From NCBI RefSeq assembly GCF_030466405.1, contig NZ_JAGGJF010000001.1, positions 124,001 through 188,000 on the forward strand: a DNA stretch of 64,000 nucleotides, written 5' to 3'. Below the pieces are notes generated by a model. The model saw only the letters and a list, made by a program, of their open reading frames with translations, ran no database searches and had not been told where the DNA came from. Positions 53,051 to 60,952 of the stretch are shown here, piece by piece. Within the stretch, counting starts at the first letter, position 1, and the number at the start of each line of letters is the position of its first letter. Source of the stretch: Pseudidiomarina terrestris (GTDB lineage: Bacteria; Pseudomonadota; Gammaproteobacteria; Enterobacterales; Alteromonadaceae). A program made the translations under genes and the position numbers.

Positions 53051-53206
53051 TTACCCACAAAGGGCAGCCCTTTCTGCTGGCATCAAAACAAGTTATCCAC
53101 AAAGGGCAGCCCTTTCTGCTGGCGTCAGAAGCTGCGGAAGTTATCCACAGAGGGCAGCCCTTCCTTCTTAAAGTGCCTTTACAATGTAAGGGCTGCCCTT
53201 TCTTGG
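53051..53206. repeat. REP-like cluster of four cores with adjacent DnaA boxes
   Basis: GGGCAGCCC at 53062-53070, 53104-53112 and 53152-53160, GGGCTGCCC at 53190-53198; spacing 42, 48 and 38 bp. DnaA-box sequences precede the first three cores: TTACCCACA (53051), TTATCCACA (53093) and TTATCCACA (53141). It fills the space between two convergent genes. Confidence 0.95.
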
Positions 53207-53222
53207 CGGGGGGCAAACGAAA

Positions 53223-54536
53223 CTACAACCCAAACGGATAAGTATCTGGCATACGACTGGCATCGCCCTGCAGGTCGAGCGCGTGCAAAGCCTGGGTTTC
53301 AGCAAAAAAGATAAAGTGATCGTAACGTTCAGGAATCAGCGTCGGCACATAGTTACCGTAACGCTCATGCTTGGGGTGATAGACCACACCCACAGCACGA
53401 TGCGGAATAGCGCGTTGCAAGTCGGCAACATCAGGCAAATCTGCTGAGGCAATATAGAACTGATCGCCAGCCTCATAGCACAAGTCTTCCCAGCTGCCGC
53501 TGCGCGCTTCCGGCAGCTTCATCTCCTGCGCGCGTGAGCCCCAGGAACTGCCTGCCATAACGCTGCCGCGATAGCCGCCAAACCCTACCAGCGCCACCTC
53601 ATCACGACCGTATTCGTTTCGCCCCAGCTCGCCGAGATTAAACAATCCGGCAGATTTCATATCGGTATAGGAGGCATCGCCAATATGAGTGTTGTGCGCC
53701 CAGACAATGCCCTTAGCGTCGGCACCATGAAACTCCATCAGCCGGTTCAGGGTGTCCATCATGTGGCGATCCCGCAGATTCCAGGTCGAGTCACCCGAGT
53801 CGCCAGACCCACCCGACGCCATCACCCGGTAATAGCGCTCGGCATTGTTGCTCACCAGCGCGTTTTGCTCGGTGCTAAAGGCATGTTCACGGTCGGAGTT
53901 GTAGGTCGGCACCTTGCGCCGGATCTCCTGCAGCATCTTGGTCACCTCGGCGCTACAGCCCTCCGGCACCAGCCGGGTCGACAGCGCATAACTTTGCCCG
54001 TCCTGATCGCGGTAAGGCTCAAAGCAACGCACGGCCTCCTGCGCTGTTGCTAATGCCGCAGGGTCTTCGCGCGCCAGATAGTCCATGATGGCGTCCAGCG
54101 ACTCCCACAGACTGTACACATCCAGCCCATAAAAGCCTTTGCGCTGGTCCTGCGCCAGCTGCTGATTAAACTCGCGCAGCCACTGCGACCATTCGTGCAC
54201 CTCCCAGTTGGCCCACATCCAGGAAGGCCAGCGGGAAAACTCTTGCAGCGCATCGCTGGTTTTAGCAATAGCATCATCGTAGCCTTTCACATGCCGGTTC
54301 AGCTCATAGCAGGCCGGCCAGTCGCCCTCAACAGCAACAAAATCAAAGTCATACTCCTCAAGCAGAACTTTTGAAATCGAAGCACGCCATTTATAGTATT
54401 CATGGGTGCCGTGCGATGCCTCGCCGAGCATCACCAGCCGCTTGTCTTTGACGGACTCCAGCAATGGCCGCAGATGCGCAATGCTGGCAAAGTCGCGTTT
54501 ATGTGTCGCTAAACTATCAATCACTCTGTCGCTCAT
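53223..54536 (-). CDS. Erythromycin-esterase family protein
   Basis: The product is 437 residues. Family motifs are GEASHGTHEYYKWR (about 38-51), the AVEGDWPACYELNRHV segment and IVWAHNTHIGDASYTDM, which carry the conserved Glu/His residues of the erythromycin esterase (EreA/SuccEst) fold. Chromosomal members are rarely tested for drug inactivation, so resistance should not be assumed. It lies 37 bp downstream of pcm on the same strand, a common pairing in proteobacteria. Confidence 0.88.
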   Translation of the reverse strand: MSDRVIDSLATHKRDFASIAHLRPLLESVKDKRLVMLGEASHGTHEYYKWRASISKVLLEEYDFDFVAVEGDWPACYELNRHVKGYDDAIAKTSDALQEFSRWPSWMWANWEVHEWSQWLREFNQQLAQDQRKGFYGLDVYSLWESLDAIMDYLAREDPAALATAQEAVRCFEPYRDQDGQSYALSTRLVPEGCSAEVTKMLQEIRRKVPTYNSDREHAFSTEQNALVSNNAERYYRVMASGGSGDSGDSTWNLRDRHMMDTLNRLMEFHGADAKGIVWAHNTHIGDASYTDMKSAGLFNLGELGRNEYGRDEVALVGFGGYRGSVMAGSSWGSRAQEMKLPEARSGSWEDLCYEAGDQFYIASADLPDVADLQRAIPHRAVGVVYHPKHERYGNYVPTLIPERYDHFIFFAETQALHALDLQGDASRMPDTYPFGL

Positions 54537-54573
54537 AGCATACCCTCCTTCAGCTCGAGGACGAACTCGAAGA

Positions 54574-55206
54574 CTAACTCGACGACTCCGCCTGCCCGGT
54601 CATCGGCACAAAACGCACCGGCATCAGCAACTGCTCGGTAAACTCATCCTCGCTGACCCGCTCAATCAGCTGCAATTGCTGCTGCAAACGCCCGACCGGA
54701 GCCAGCAGTTTGCCGCCGATTTTCAGCTGTTGTTTTAGAGTTTCGGGGATCTTGGGCGGCGCGGCGGTGAGCTCAATCGCATCAAACGGCGCCTCCTCCG
54801 GCCAGCCGTCATAGCCGTCGCCAAAGCGCGCGCTGATGTTATCGCTATCGATTTTGGCGAGATTTTTCTGCGCCAGATCGGCCAGCCATTTTATGATTTC
54901 AATGGAATACACTTCATCGGCAAGCTGACCAAGAACCGCGGCGTTGTAGCCACAGCCGGTACCAATCTCCAGCACCCTATCATCTTCGCTCAGCCCCAGC
55001 GCCTGCGCCATGTAGGCAACAATGTAGGGCTGACTGATGGTCTGCTCTTTACCAATAGGCAGCGGGCTGTCGGCATAGGTGTGATGCTGCAAATCCTCCG
55101 GCACGAACAAGGATCGGTCGACGGCCCGCATGGCGTCTAAAACCCGCTCATCGTGAATATCCCTGCCCTTCAAATGACGCTCAATCATCCGCTCTTTGCT
55201 ATCCAT
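54574..55206 (-). CDS. pcm: Protein-L-isoaspartate O-methyltransferase
   Basis: The product is 210 residues from the ATG at 55206 (AAGGAG eight bases upstream; a longer frame to 55236 is less likely). It repairs damaged isoaspartyl residues by S-adenosylmethionine-dependent methylation. Motifs are PLPIGKEQTISQPYIVAYM (substrate loop), VLEIGTGCGYNAAVL (motif I, with Cys where Ser is usual) and LLAPVG. It is in a likely two-gene operon with the erythromycin-esterase-like gene. Confidence 0.93.
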   Translation of the reverse strand: MDSKERMIERHLKGRDIHDERVLDAMRAVDRSLFVPEDLQHHTYADSPLPIGKEQTISQPYIVAYMAQALGLSEDDRVLEIGTGCGYNAAVLGQLADEVYSIEIIKWLADLAQKNLAKIDSDNISARFGDGYDGWPEEAPFDAIELTAAPPKIPETLKQQLKIGGKLLAPVGRLQQQLQLIERVSEDEFTEQLLMPVRFVPMTGQAESSS

Positions 55207-55296
55207 AACCTGTACTCCTTCGTTGCTTACCAACAACTATAGTAAGGGATAGCGGAGAGGGCCAAATGCGCGCGGCACTCCCAGGCCAGCTACGGG

Positions 55297-57702
55297 CTAC
55301 CCCGCGCTCACGCCGATTTCCATCGCGATGCGCTGATCATCATCCCCAACGTCGACTGCCTCAGGCGCCAGCAGGCGCACGCGCTCTGCAGCAACACCGG
55401 CCGCGTCTTGCGGACTCACTAAAGCCTGATACACCGCCTGCGCGCGGGCGTTGCCAATGACTTTCAGCTCGGCCTCTGTGACATTTTGGGCGTCAATAAT
55501 TTGCTCGGCCAGATAGTTCCGGTACGCCAGCGCGTCGAACTGAGCTTCGCCGCCGGGCGATTCTGGCTCCGCGGTAAAGTAATCGATGAGCTCAGCCAGC
55601 GGCGTGTCCGAATAGTACGACTGGAACATCGCCTCGACCAGGTCCTGGTTCGCCTCTGCGGTCAAGCTCGGCTCTGCCGCAGCGCGCTCAGCCTCAGCCA
55701 GCCGCAGCTGCAGCTCTTCAACAGCTTTTTCTTTTTGCAACAGCGGCGCATCGAAGTCACGACTGTAGGGACCGGCCAGCTCCAGTACCAACTGCGGTCG
55801 CTGATTCAGCGCCTCACGCAACTTATTCACGCGTTGTTGCTGCGGCGGCAGCAGATCCATGCGTCCGGCGGCAAACTCGACCCGGCCCAGATCATCACTC
55901 TCAAAGCCAACCAGACTGGCGAGGAAACTAAAGGGCGCAGTCACCACCGAGGTGATAGCATTGCCGATCGCCTGGCGGATGATTTTGCTGAAATCAAACT
56001 GCGGATTGCCCACATCTCCCGTCACAGGCAAGGTGAGGTCAATCACGCCATTACTGTCCTGCAGCAGTGCAATCGCCAGATTCAACGGCAGATCCATGGC
56101 ATCGCTCGAGGCCATTTTCTCGCCCAGTTTGAGATCGTGCAGCACCAGATTGTTCTCACCTTCAAGCTGGCTGTCGTCGATGCTGTAGTCCAGATCAAGG
56201 TCCATGGTGCCACCAGCGATCTTACGCCCGGCAAAATTGACCGTATAAGGGGAATATTCAGGCACCTGAAGATTACGAAAACGCAGCTGCACATTGGTCT
56301 CACGCATAGGATCCCATGCATTGACCGCGCCATCGACAGTCACCAGACCGTACTCGGCAACCTCGCCTTCAAGGTTTACCCGCGCAGGCTCCGCTGAAGT
56401 CGAACTCAAGGTCGTGAGCTCGCCGTTGAGCGCATGAATACGGGTTGAAAACGGCAATGGCAGCGAGTTATCGGCAAATTGCAGGCCACCGTCGTTGAGC
56501 TTGATGCCCTCGATAACAATAGCAAAGGGCGCCGCGCTCTCACCTTCAGCCGACGCATCGGCCGTAGCATCGGCCGTAGCATCAGCCGCAGCATCAGAGC
56601 TATCACTTGCCTGCGCGTCGCCGTTCACCAGCTGCCCAAAATTGGTCGTTTGGTCAGCGTAAATCACGACTTTACCGGATAGCCCGTCCACGGTAATGGA
56701 TTCGGTTTTCAGCTGCTGATCGTTGAGGCTTACCGAGAACTGCGGGGTTTGCACACTCTGCCAGCCAATCAGCGCTTCGCCGTTGGCGCCATTTTTGATA
56801 TCCAGATCATCAATGCCAGCCGAGCCCTGCAGGGCAAAAGGTTGCTGCGCATCGGTCTGCAGTTGACCATCAACGGTCAAGGTGCCGCTTTCCAGCTGCA
56901 CATTCATCACCTGTCGCAGATACGGCTCAGCCTGCTTCAGTGCCAGATCACGAATACTCGCGCTGGAGTCAAATGCCAAAGTAGGCAGCAGTTGCAGGGT
57001 GCCGTCCAGCGCCAGTTGACCACCCGCCTGGAGCTGACCGTTAAAGCTCACCGGGAAACTCTGCCCTTCCTCCAGACTAAAATCGCTCAGCGACAGGCCG
57101 ATTTGCTCCAGGGTGAGCGCAGCTTGTGCCGAGGAACTCGCATCTGCCGTAGCCTCACGCAGATGATCGGTAAAACGCACGCTGCCGTTGTTGATCTGCA
57201 GCGAGCTGATTTGCAGGGCCGGCAGCACCGCTGGCTCTTCGGTTGCCGGGGTTTGCTCAGAGGCTGAGGTAGACGAGACTTGCGCAGCCAGACGCGACCA
57301 GCGGGTCTCGCCGGAAACAAAGCGCTCTTCCTGAATCACCGGAGCGTCGAGCTGGATAGTTGTGAAGGTCCAGGCCCGATGAGTAATGCTCGACCAGGAC
57401 ATATCAACGAACAGTTGCTCCCAGCCCAGCAGCTGCTCGCTGTCGGTATCATGCAGCGCAACACCGCTCAGACGCACCGTCAGGGTGTAGGGATTGGTTT
57501 GCACAGAGGCAATGCTAAGTTCGCGGTCGTAGTCTTCGGTTACGGTTTTTTCAGCAAAGTACTGAATCATCCACGGCGCGCCAAAAAAGCCCAGCAAGGT
57601 GTAAAGCACCACCAGCAGTACCAGCCAGAATCTTATCCGCCGGGGCGAGGCCCATTTTGTCCGCAGATAACAACCCAAACGGTGCAGTGAACCGCCCTCC
57701 AT
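55297..57702 (-). CDS. DUF748 (AsmA-like) envelope protein
   Basis: The product is 801 residues with one N-terminal membrane helix (about 23-45) followed by a very long beta-rich region of AsmA/DUF748 type, including SVQTNPYTLTVRLSGVAL and LDLDYSIDDSQLEGENNLVLHDL. The C-terminal third is helical with Glu/Ala-rich segments. A 12-bp slipped repeat (56556-56598) encodes DATADATADASA. AsmA-like proteins are proposed to bridge the envelope and move phospholipid; that role is not shown for this member. Confidence 0.85.
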   Translation of the reverse strand: MEGGSLHRLGCYLRTKWASPRRIRFWLVLLVVLYTLLGFFGAPWMIQYFAEKTVTEDYDRELSIASVQTNPYTLTVRLSGVALHDTDSEQLLGWEQLFVDMSWSSITHRAWTFTTIQLDAPVIQEERFVSGETRWSRLAAQVSSTSASEQTPATEEPAVLPALQISSLQINNGSVRFTDHLREATADASSSAQAALTLEQIGLSLSDFSLEEGQSFPVSFNGQLQAGGQLALDGTLQLLPTLAFDSSASIRDLALKQAEPYLRQVMNVQLESGTLTVDGQLQTDAQQPFALQGSAGIDDLDIKNGANGEALIGWQSVQTPQFSVSLNDQQLKTESITVDGLSGKVVIYADQTTNFGQLVNGDAQASDSSDAAADATADATADASAEGESAAPFAIVIEGIKLNDGGLQFADNSLPLPFSTRIHALNGELTTLSSTSAEPARVNLEGEVAEYGLVTVDGAVNAWDPMRETNVQLRFRNLQVPEYSPYTVNFAGRKIAGGTMDLDLDYSIDDSQLEGENNLVLHDLKLGEKMASSDAMDLPLNLAIALLQDSNGVIDLTLPVTGDVGNPQFDFSKIIRQAIGNAITSVVTAPFSFLASLVGFESDDLGRVEFAAGRMDLLPPQQQRVNKLREALNQRPQLVLELAGPYSRDFDAPLLQKEKAVEELQLRLAEAERAAAEPSLTAEANQDLVEAMFQSYYSDTPLAELIDYFTAEPESPGGEAQFDALAYRNYLAEQIIDAQNVTEAELKVIGNARAQAVYQALVSPQDAAGVAAERVRLLAPEAVDVGDDDQRIAMEIGVSAG

Positions 57703-57785
57703 ACGTCAGTCTCCTTTAAAATGAGTCTAACGCATAGTGTAGATGGAATTGCTCACAGCGGCAAAACGGCCTCGCTTACTGCTGC

Positions 57786-58691
57786 TTACTGATGCGATAG
57801 ATTCAACGCGTTGCGCAGCATACGTGCTTCGGTGTAATCAATCACGCCGTCGTCTACTAAGTTGTAGCTGACTTGTTTCTCACAATAGTTTGGACCGCTA
57901 TACACTGGCTGGAACCAGCCCCATGGCGACGTTGGCGCGCTTGTCGTGTCATCTGCGCAAGCCGCGTAATGGTCCATGATGGAACAACCGTTAGCGTCGA
58001 CATAGTTCGGCACACCCGAATCAATAACGCCGAACATCGCGTTTGGATCCAGCACTGAAGCAGGACAGGTGTCCAGCGTGTCGGCAATGCCATCGCCGTC
58101 GGCATCCTGAATGAAGTAGCGCAGTGTGTGAACACCTACATACACCCACGACACATTAAACCCGGCGCCATTGTCGATGATCAGAAGGCTTTCATAAGCA
58201 TCTGGCTCATTGAGGATTTCCTGAAACCGGGGGAAAGCCGTTAGCTGTGAAAAAATCGTGGGACGCACGTTGTCCTGCATATTAAAATACGCCATGTAAT
58301 TCTCACTGTTCAACGAGTAGGCCAACGTGTTAAATGAATACGTCTGATTATCCGTTTCAAATGAGCCAAATAAATTGACCGGAGTCGCTAATGGCGGCAG
58401 CTGGTATGGCGCAGGCAGTCCAAAATTAACTGGATTTCCCATGGCATCACGAAACTCATACGTGACTCGGATCAGGTTTCCATTATAAGTAAATCCCGTT
58501 GCTGCTGAACCGGTTAAGGGAATTGAAGTATCGTAAGTAAAATTCACGGTGACCGACGTTGCCGTCGAAGCACCTATGGTTCCGTCCGCGGTATAAATCT
58601 CACCAATGAATTCGCCCGATAATTCCTGAGCAGAAAGAGAGACACTGAACAGACCTGCAGCGATGAGCAGTAACGCTTTATTATGCTTCAT
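57786..58691 (-). CDS. Secreted protein of unknown function with a thrombospondin-3-like motif
   Basis: The product is 301 residues from the ATG at 58691 (AAGG upstream; the frame to 58769 has no ribosome site). A signal peptide (about 1-22) precedes a beta-rich domain (FIGEIYTADGTIG, VNFTYDTSIPLTG) and a calcium-binding type-3 repeat, DADGDGIADTLDTCP (about 198-212). The C-terminal part has Cys residues and ends NLSHQ. Likely extracellular; family not recognised. Confidence 0.75.
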   Translation of the reverse strand: MKHNKALLLIAAGLFSVSLSAQELSGEFIGEIYTADGTIGASTATSVTVNFTYDTSIPLTGSAATGFTYNGNLIRVTYEFRDAMGNPVNFGLPAPYQLPPLATPVNLFGSFETDNQTYSFNTLAYSLNSENYMAYFNMQDNVRPTIFSQLTAFPRFQEILNEPDAYESLLIIDNGAGFNVSWVYVGVHTLRYFIQDADGDGIADTLDTCPASVLDPNAMFGVIDSGVPNYVDANGCSIMDHYAACADDTTSAPTSPWGWFQPVYSGPNYCEKQVSYNLVDDGVIDYTEARMLRNALNLSHQ

Positions 58692-59098
58692 TTTTAGTAA
58701 CCTTATTTCTGGAGGGCAGGAATAAGATATAGGTGCTGTATAAAAATTAAGCAATATGCGGATGGTCATAGCGGCAAAACTGCCTCCGCCGAATCAGATA
58801 CCATCTGCCTGACGACCGACCGCATGGTAGGTAATCGCCCCAAGCCTCGTCAGTCCATGACAACAGACGGCTACTCATCGATTAGGTCTCGATTTTTGCT
58901 TTTGCCAGCTTTGTATTGTGCTATTGAACGATTCAGATGTGCAGCATGCTGTACATCTCATTTCACCATCTCCCCAAAAGAGATCTCTCAGCTTTCGGAT
59001 CTACCGAGCGCGCGCAAATGTCGGTATGATAGCCAGCTCACGCACCAGTAAGCATGCACAGGGCAATATCGCGACTCGACGTCCGCAAAGGATAAAGC
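58692..59098. other. Intergenic region between divergent secreted-protein and cysQ genes
   Basis: About 400 bp with no supported gene. TATGAT at about 59024-59029 could be the -10 of cysQ, without a clear -35. No hairpin or repeat was found. Confidence 0.4.
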
Positions 59099-59875
59099 AT
59101 GATCACAGCCTCCAGCCTCAAAGAACTCGAAGCCATCGCCCGCCAAGCCGGTGATGCGATCATGGCCATTTATAACGCCGACGACTTTGCCGAGCGCATC
59201 GCCGTGCAGGCCAAAGGTGACGACAGCCCGCTGACCCAGGCCGATCTGGCGGCGCATGACATCATCAAAGCCGAACTCACCAAACTGTCCGATAGCGAGC
59301 TTGCCGCCCTGCCGCAGCTCTCCGAAGAATCCGCCGCCGTGCCCTGGCAAGAGCGCCAGCAATGGCAAAGCTACTGGCTCATCGACCCCCTCGATGGCAC
59401 CAAAGAATTCATCAAGCGCAACGGCGAATTCACCGTCAACATCGCACTTATCCACAAAGGGCAGCCCTTCGCTGGGGTAGTCTATGCGCCCGCTACCGAC
59501 ACCATGTACAGCGCTGCCGAAGCTCTAGGCGCATGCAAAAATGGCAAGCCGATACGCGCACGTCAGGATGCAGACGCCGAAACCTTAAAAATCGTCGGCT
59601 CACGTTCGCACGCCTCACCCGGCTTGCAGGACTACCTCGACCAGCTCGACAAGCCTTACGAAATGGTGCCCATGGGCAGCTCATTGAAACTGTGCCTGGT
59701 CGCCGAGAGCAAAGCCCATTTGTACCCGCGCTTAGGTCCCACCAGCGAGTGGGATACTGCCGCAGCGCATGCAGTAGCGGTGGCTGCAGGCGCCAGCGTC
59801 ACCACCACCGACGGTGAACCACTGCGCTACAATCAAAAAGCGTCGTTACTGAACCCATATTTCATAGTGAAGTAG
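59099..59875 (+). CDS. cysQ: 3'(2'),5'-bisphosphate nucleotidase CysQ
   Basis: The product is 258 residues of the inositol-monophosphatase superfamily. It removes the 3'-phosphate of PAP released when PAPS is used. Metal-binding motifs are intact: SEES near 79 and LIDPLDGTKEFIKRNGEFTVNIA (about 98-120), then GSSLK, WDTAAAHA. AAAGGATA precedes the ATG. It belongs with cysD and cysNC downstream. One REP core with its DnaA-box flank is embedded at 59448-59475 and codes for IHKGQPFAG, where other CysQ proteins have a same-length, similar strand. The TAG stop lies in the arm of an inverted-repeat element. Confidence 0.95.
   Translation: MITASSLKELEAIARQAGDAIMAIYNADDFAERIAVQAKGDDSPLTQADLAAHDIIKAELTKLSDSELAALPQLSEESAAVPWQERQQWQSYWLIDPLDGTKEFIKRNGEFTVNIALIHKGQPFAGVVYAPATDTMYSAAEALGACKNGKPIRARQDADAETLKIVGSRSHASPGLQDYLDQLDKPYEMVPMGSSLKLCLVAESKAHLYPRLGPTSEWDTAAAHAVAVAAGASVTTTDGEPLRYNQKASLLNPYFIVK
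59448..59475. repeat. Single REP-like core with DnaA box inside cysQ
   Basis: TTATCCACA (59448-59456) is followed two bases later by GGGCAGCCC (59459-59467). The 22-bp block 59448-59469 matches the repeat at 53093-53114 exactly. No extra length is added to the protein. Confidence 0.8.
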
Positions 59876-60001
59876 CCCGTAGTTCTACTACGGGTCCAGC
59901 CAGCCGCACGCACCTCGGTTCGCTGCATTGCAGCAAGATGCTGATATACCCCACCACCGCAGCCGAATCAGCATTTGCCCCGCAGTAGAACTACGGGCTA
60001 C
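59872..60001. mobile_element. 130-bp element with 18-bp terminal inverted repeats (possible MITE)
   Basis: GTAGCCCGTAGTTCTACT (59872-59889) and its perfect reverse complement (59984-60001) enclose 94 bp. The left arm also forms its own hairpin (CCCGTAG TTCTA CTACGGG). No coding capacity and no obvious target duplication. It sits between cysQ and cysD and supplies the cysQ stop codon. It is unrelated in sequence to the GGGC(A/T)GCCC repeats. Confidence 0.6.
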
Positions 60002-60034
60002 AATCGATGCATCCATAACTAGAATAAGAAAGCG

Positions 60035-60934
60035 ATGCATCTGACCCATTTGCAGCAACTGGAAGCCGAAGCCATTCATGTCATGCGCGAAGTGGTGGCG
60101 GAGTGTGGTAATCCAGCCATGCTCTACTCCGTCGGCAAAGACAGCTCGGTGATGCTGCATCTGGCGCGCAAAGCCTTTGCGCCCGGGCGTATTCCGTTCC
60201 CACTGCTGCACGTCGACACCACCTGGAAGTTCCGGGAGATGATCGCCTTTCGCGATAAAATGGCGGCCAAACACGGCTTCAAGTTGCTCACGCACACCAA
60301 CCCTGACGGCCTCAAGCAAAACATCGGCCCGTTCACGCACGGCAGTGCCACGCACACCGACATCATGAAAACCCAGGCGCTGAAACAGGCACTCAATCAG
60401 CACCGCTTCGATGCCGTATTCGGCGGCGCCCGCAGAGACGAAGAAAAATCCCGCGCCAAAGAACGTATTTTCAGCTTCCGGGACGAAAATCATCGCTGGG
60501 ATCCGCGCAATCAGCGCCCGGAGCTATGGAACATCTACAACACCCGCATCAAGCCCAAAGAAAGCCTGCGCGTGTTTCCGCTCAGCAACTGGACCGAACT
60601 CGACATCTGGCAGTACATTTACCGCGAAAGTATCGAAATACCTAGCCTGTACTTCGCCGCCAAACGGCCCGTGGTCGAACGGGACGGCACCCTGATCATG
60701 GTCGACGACGAGCGCATGCCACTTGAGCCCAACGAACAGCCGCAACAAAAAATGGTGCGCTTTCGTACACTGGGCTGCTATCCGCTTACCGGCGCTATCG
60801 AATCCAGCGCCACCACCTTGCCGGAAATTATTCAGGAAATGCTACTTGCCACCACCTCCGAACGCCAGGGCCGCGTCATCGATCACGATAGCAGCGGCTC
60901 AATGGAGAAAAAGAAAATGGAGGGGTACTTTTAA
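60035..60934 (+). CDS. cysD: Sulfate adenylyltransferase subunit 2 (CysD)
   Basis: The product is 299 residues, the usual length. CysD joins sulfate and ATP to adenosine phosphosulfate with GTPase CysN. The PAPS-reductase-like nucleotide loop [15 protein letters not shown] (about 28-42) and [14 protein letters not shown] are present. It lies 18 bp before cysNC in one operon; AAGAAAG precedes the ATG. The downstream partner is fused to APS kinase, so the operon can make PAPS. Confidence 0.97.
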   Translation: MHLTHLQQLEAEAIHVMREVVAECGNPAMLYSVGKDSSVMLHLARKAFAPGRIPFPLLHVDTTWKFREMIAFRDKMAAKHGFKLLTHTNPDGLKQNIGPFTHGSATHTDIMKTQALKQALNQHRFDAVFGGARRDEEKSRAKERIFSFRDENHRWDPRNQRPELWNIYNTRIKPKESLRVFPLSNWTELDIWQYIYRESIEIPSLYFAAKRPVVERDGTLIMVDDERMPLEPNEQPQQKMVRFRTLGCYPLTGAIESSATTLPEIIQEMLLATTSERQGRVIDHDSSGSMEKKKMEGYF

Positions 60935-60952
60935 CAGTACCGACGCGCAATC

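Noticed and set aside
30876-53206. Regularly spaced palindromes resembling CRISPR arrays
   Set aside because: Only two to four units per cluster, a 9-bp core, spacers that share a consensus, many clusters dispersed, and no cas genes. A REP/RAYT family explains it better.
53223-54536. Macrolide resistance gene
   Set aside because: The protein belongs to the broad erythromycin-esterase family, but it is chromosomal, paired with pcm and without mobile-resistance context, so drug inactivation cannot be claimed.
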